Below, piece after piece: positions 61,448-64,000 of a stretch of DNA of 64,000 bases. Both the position numbers and the translations under genes were made by a program. How positions within the stretch are numbered: position 1 is the stretch's first letter; every line of letters starts with the position of its first letter. The notes below the pieces were generated by a model. It did no database searches. It was not told the DNA's origin and was given only the letters and a program-made list of their open reading frames with translations. This DNA is from Bryopsis sp. KO-2023. Its lineage: Eukaryota; Chlorophyta; Ulvophyceae; Bryopsidales; Bryopsidaceae. The stretch covers positions 3,534,001 through 3,598,000 of the forward strand of contig BSYQ01000008.1 in the NCBI GenBank assembly GCA_030272585.1, in the 5' to 3' direction.

Positions 61448-61693
61448 CTGTTTTCTGTTTTCCAAAAACTCTGATGCTTGATTTTTGGTTGGGGAGCTCT
61501 TTCAGCAAAAGCAAGTTGTTTTTTTTTGTTGAGAAAAAGGAAGACTAAAAAAACACACCCAAAAATAGATGTATTCAGTACAGCATTTTTTTTTTACTTC
61601 ACAAATAACACGTACCACCTTCTGTACAGCCCTTTGTGCAACAAGCCGAAACGAAAACGCCGTCCTTCCTCTGGACTGTATATTGAACGGCAT
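61448..61693 (-). other. Possible small gene divergent from SEC63
   Basis: The ATG at 61693 opens MPFNIQSRGRTAFSFRLVAQ RAVQK with a donor at 61619. A second in-phase exon, 61448-61498, reads SSPTKNQASEFLENRKQ. The R/S/F-rich start resembles a mitochondrial presequence. No terminal exon was found before the eS19 start at 61160, and no family is recognised. Confidence 0.3.
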
Positions 61694-61857
61694 CCTCGGG
61701 GCCGGGATCACGGAGCTCGAGAGAAGCTTCAGCAACGAAACAGGTCAAACCTATTTACCAGCGAACGTCCCCAGCCCTTCCTCTGGCTGCCCTCCTCTTA
61801 ACGCTTTCGGAGAAGGCATTCTGCACCCATTGCCTGTGGATTTTTCTGTGAGCTGCG

Positions 61858-64000
61858 ATGTCCGACGAGGTCGATGGCTCGTCGCTGTTCGGCGTCTTTT
61901 TGCTGAGCATCCTGTCGTTGGTCCTGATACCTTGGACGATTTACAAATGTTGCAACTCCGAGACATCCTCGAAACCTTTCGAGCTGGTGAGATGATTCAG
62001 ACCCACGTGATCGATATTCTTCTCGCATAACCTTCTGAAACAAAATAAAACTTTTCTTTTCTGCCTACGTTCGGTTTGTTGGCGTTTCGCTACTAAACAA
62101 AATTCCTTTTTTCTTAAATATTAAATAAGTGTTAAATATGATAAAAGGAAGCCTGTTTATTGATCAGGCAGTTTTTAAAAACAAAAACACAACCCACTGT
62201 AGCATTGTGATTTTTGAAATTTATTGTCAAAGAAACGGGCATTCGAAACAAAAATGTCCCATTGATACTCTTGAATATATTTTCGATAGTTTCCAAATAT
62301 ATGACCTTTTTTTGAAGAATTGTTTTTTGAAAAGCATTTCAATCGTTGCATCAGGCCGAGCGGAAGAAGACTCGATGGATGCGAAAATTTCGCGAGTTTT
62401 GGACTTGTGGTAAGATTTGTAAAAAAATCACTCCATGTTTTTTTTTCTTAAATCAATATATGCCAAGGATTAAAAAAATAGGAAAATCAAACGGTTTGCT
62501 CTTGCCAATGAAAGAAAATTCTTTCCGATAAAAAAAAACCAAAAAACATGCAGGCAAAAGTACAACACACCATGCTGAAATACTCGCAATACACTTTATA
62601 TTCACGTTTTTTTTAATTCACTTTTTTCTGGCTTTTTTTTCTGTTTTGACAGGCAATATTACTCTGCTGTTGCTGTGGGTGGTTGCAATTTTGCTGCTAG
62701 CATACGTCCAGCAAACCCAAAAGGAGGCCGAAATTTTTGACCCCTTTGAGATTCTTGGAATCGAACAAAATGCCGAAGATCCCGATATCAAAAGAGCATA
62801 CAAGAAACTCGCTCTGCAATATCATCCTGACAAGGTTTGTCTTTGTTTTCTTCATATATATAATTTATTTATATTTATATAAATTTTCAAATAAAAGGAA
62901 TGAAGGGTTGAGGTGTTGATGAAAGTACCTTTTGCCTTGGAGAAAAGGAAAAAAACCCCACTAATTTCCTGGATTCCATATTTGGATTTTTATGCCTTTT
63001 CCTTTTTTTTTTAAAGCTTTCATGAATTAGTGTTGGAACACTGACAAAAAAACCCTGCTCTTTTCTGGTGAGGGAAAGAAATTCAAATGCACGTACGCAC
63101 AAACTTTATTGCCGTTTTGAGGCTATTTTTAGTAACTAATTAATGAATTAAAAGTTAAAAGAAATATCTTCCTTTTTGGCTCTCTGTTTGTAGAACCCTG
63201 ACCCCAAAGCAGCGGAGTACTTTGCAGAAAAAATCACCAAAGCCCATGCGGCGCTCACCGATCCAATCAGCAAAGAAAACTGGATCAAGCATGGACATCC
63301 AGACGGACCCCAGGTAATCGACATTTTTTTGCCCTTTTTTTTTTCATTGGCAAGGCGATTCCAAACCGATCAAGCACAGCCCTTCCAGTAGATGATGCAC
63401 TATTGACGGAGTCTGGCTGAAAATTTTTCAGAGCTTCGTGTCGAATATCTCTGCTTATTCACTTTTTGATGTTGGCTTACTCATCCACCATTCCGTTTTT
63501 TTTAATCTTTTTTTTTGGCTTCGTTTTGATGCGCCCCACTTTATCATTTCCACTTTTTTTTTAAATCTGTTCAACTGTCGCCACATCCCATCCACAGGGT
63601 AGCGCTGTGGGCATCGCCATTCCAAAATGGCTGCTGGAAGAACTCAAAGACAAAAAACGCGCGCCGATGGCATTGCTGTTGATGGTTGCCAGCTTCATCC
63701 TCCTGCCTTTGGCAATAATGGGGTGCTTCCTTTTCCGCTCGAACAAATTCACGGGCCCAAACAACATAATGCACGAAACGCTGGAGTATTATGCCTATTC
63801 AAAGTACAACGTCAAGGAATCTCAGGTTAGAACTCCGATGCCAATCTAAATTAGTCATTCGTTAAGTATGATTTGTAATAACCTCACTGCTTGTTTCATT
63901 GAGTCTAGTGCTCGTCAGGTGTTTTTTTCACCACCCCCTTTGTTGTGGATGGTTTCATTTTTTTTTTAATTTAATAGGTGGAGTGTTGCTGTTCAATTCT
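61858..64000 (+). CDS. SEC63: SEC63, J-domain translocon subunit (5' part, runs off the window)
   Basis: SEC63 is an ER membrane protein whose lumenal J domain recruits BiP to the SEC61 channel. Exons in phase are 61858-61986, 62355-62409, 62653-62834, 63194-63313, 63598-63825 and probably 63978 onward (VECCCSI). Residues 12-29 ([18 protein letters not shown]) are the first membrane span. [13 protein letters not shown] follows, then a second span, [15 protein letters not shown]. The J domain comprises [34 protein letters not shown] with the HPD motif, and [29 protein letters not shown] precedes a third span, [20 protein letters not shown]. The start is the only ATG in the opening exon. The Brl/Sec63 domain lies beyond the window. 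Confidence 0.95.

Noticed and set aside
1-64000. tRNA, rRNA and CRISPR arrays
   Set aside because: No cloverleaf-compatible tRNA, rRNA core sequence or regularly spaced repeat array was seen on either strand.

Overview
The window is nuclear DNA from an intron-rich eukaryote. Its genes are split into many short exons with GT-AG introns, and most splice phases close exactly when the exons are joined. The gene set includes DNAAF3 (cytoplasmic assembly of axonemal dynein) and CEP44 (centriole), so the organism builds motile flagella or cilia. A flagellated protist, possibly an alga, fits best; the sequence alone does not settle the lineage. Introns and intergenic DNA are AT-rich and full of long homopolymers. 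Gene starts tend to sit in GC/CpG-richer islands, for example near 25000-25700, 31300-32500, 35300-35750, 47300-48300, 52400-53100 and 61600-62000.

Layout, left to right. Minus strand: a SETD9-like SET-domain protein (198-1010), DNAAF3 (1163-4432) and a mitochondrial i-AAA protease of the YME1 family (5324-11101, 11 exons, 687 aa). From 11820 to 21180 lies a repeat-rich block. An 8061-bp LTR retrotransposon (12088-20148), whose LTRs look identical and which shows no recognisable coding region, has landed inside a SINE-like repeat; a LINE 3' fragment and a second SINE-like copy follow. Next, on the minus strand, is a 542-aa protein with two Tudor-like modules (22670-31895). The interval 32200-35300 is intergenic, with several very short retroposon insertions ending in (TTTG)n. 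Plus strand: a membrane-anchored glycosyltransferase-like gene (about 35686-41313). Minus strand: exocyst SEC6/EXOC3 (42868-47209, 758 aa), CEP44 (49544-52893, 706 aa), STRAP (55439-57920, 329 aa) and ribosomal protein eS19 (59063-61160, 145 aa). Plus strand at the right edge: the 5' part of SEC63 (61858 to beyond 64000).

The genes form no operon or pathway cluster; they are ordinary housekeeping and ciliary functions side by side. Three pairs are divergent from a shared island: an unidentified plus-strand ORF and SEC6 (111 bp apart), a small minus-strand ORF and SEC63 (164 bp apart), and weak plus-strand frames opposite the Tudor-like gene. The least explained material is the non-coding LTR element and its nesting, the micro-retroposons with clear target-site duplications, the repeated two-exon Tudor-like module, an HTH-bearing ORF inside an intron of that gene, and a stop-free, length-multiple-of-three terminal intron in the glycosyltransferase gene. 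All exon boundaries were worked out by eye from reading frame, splice motifs and family similarity; no transcript or database evidence was available.
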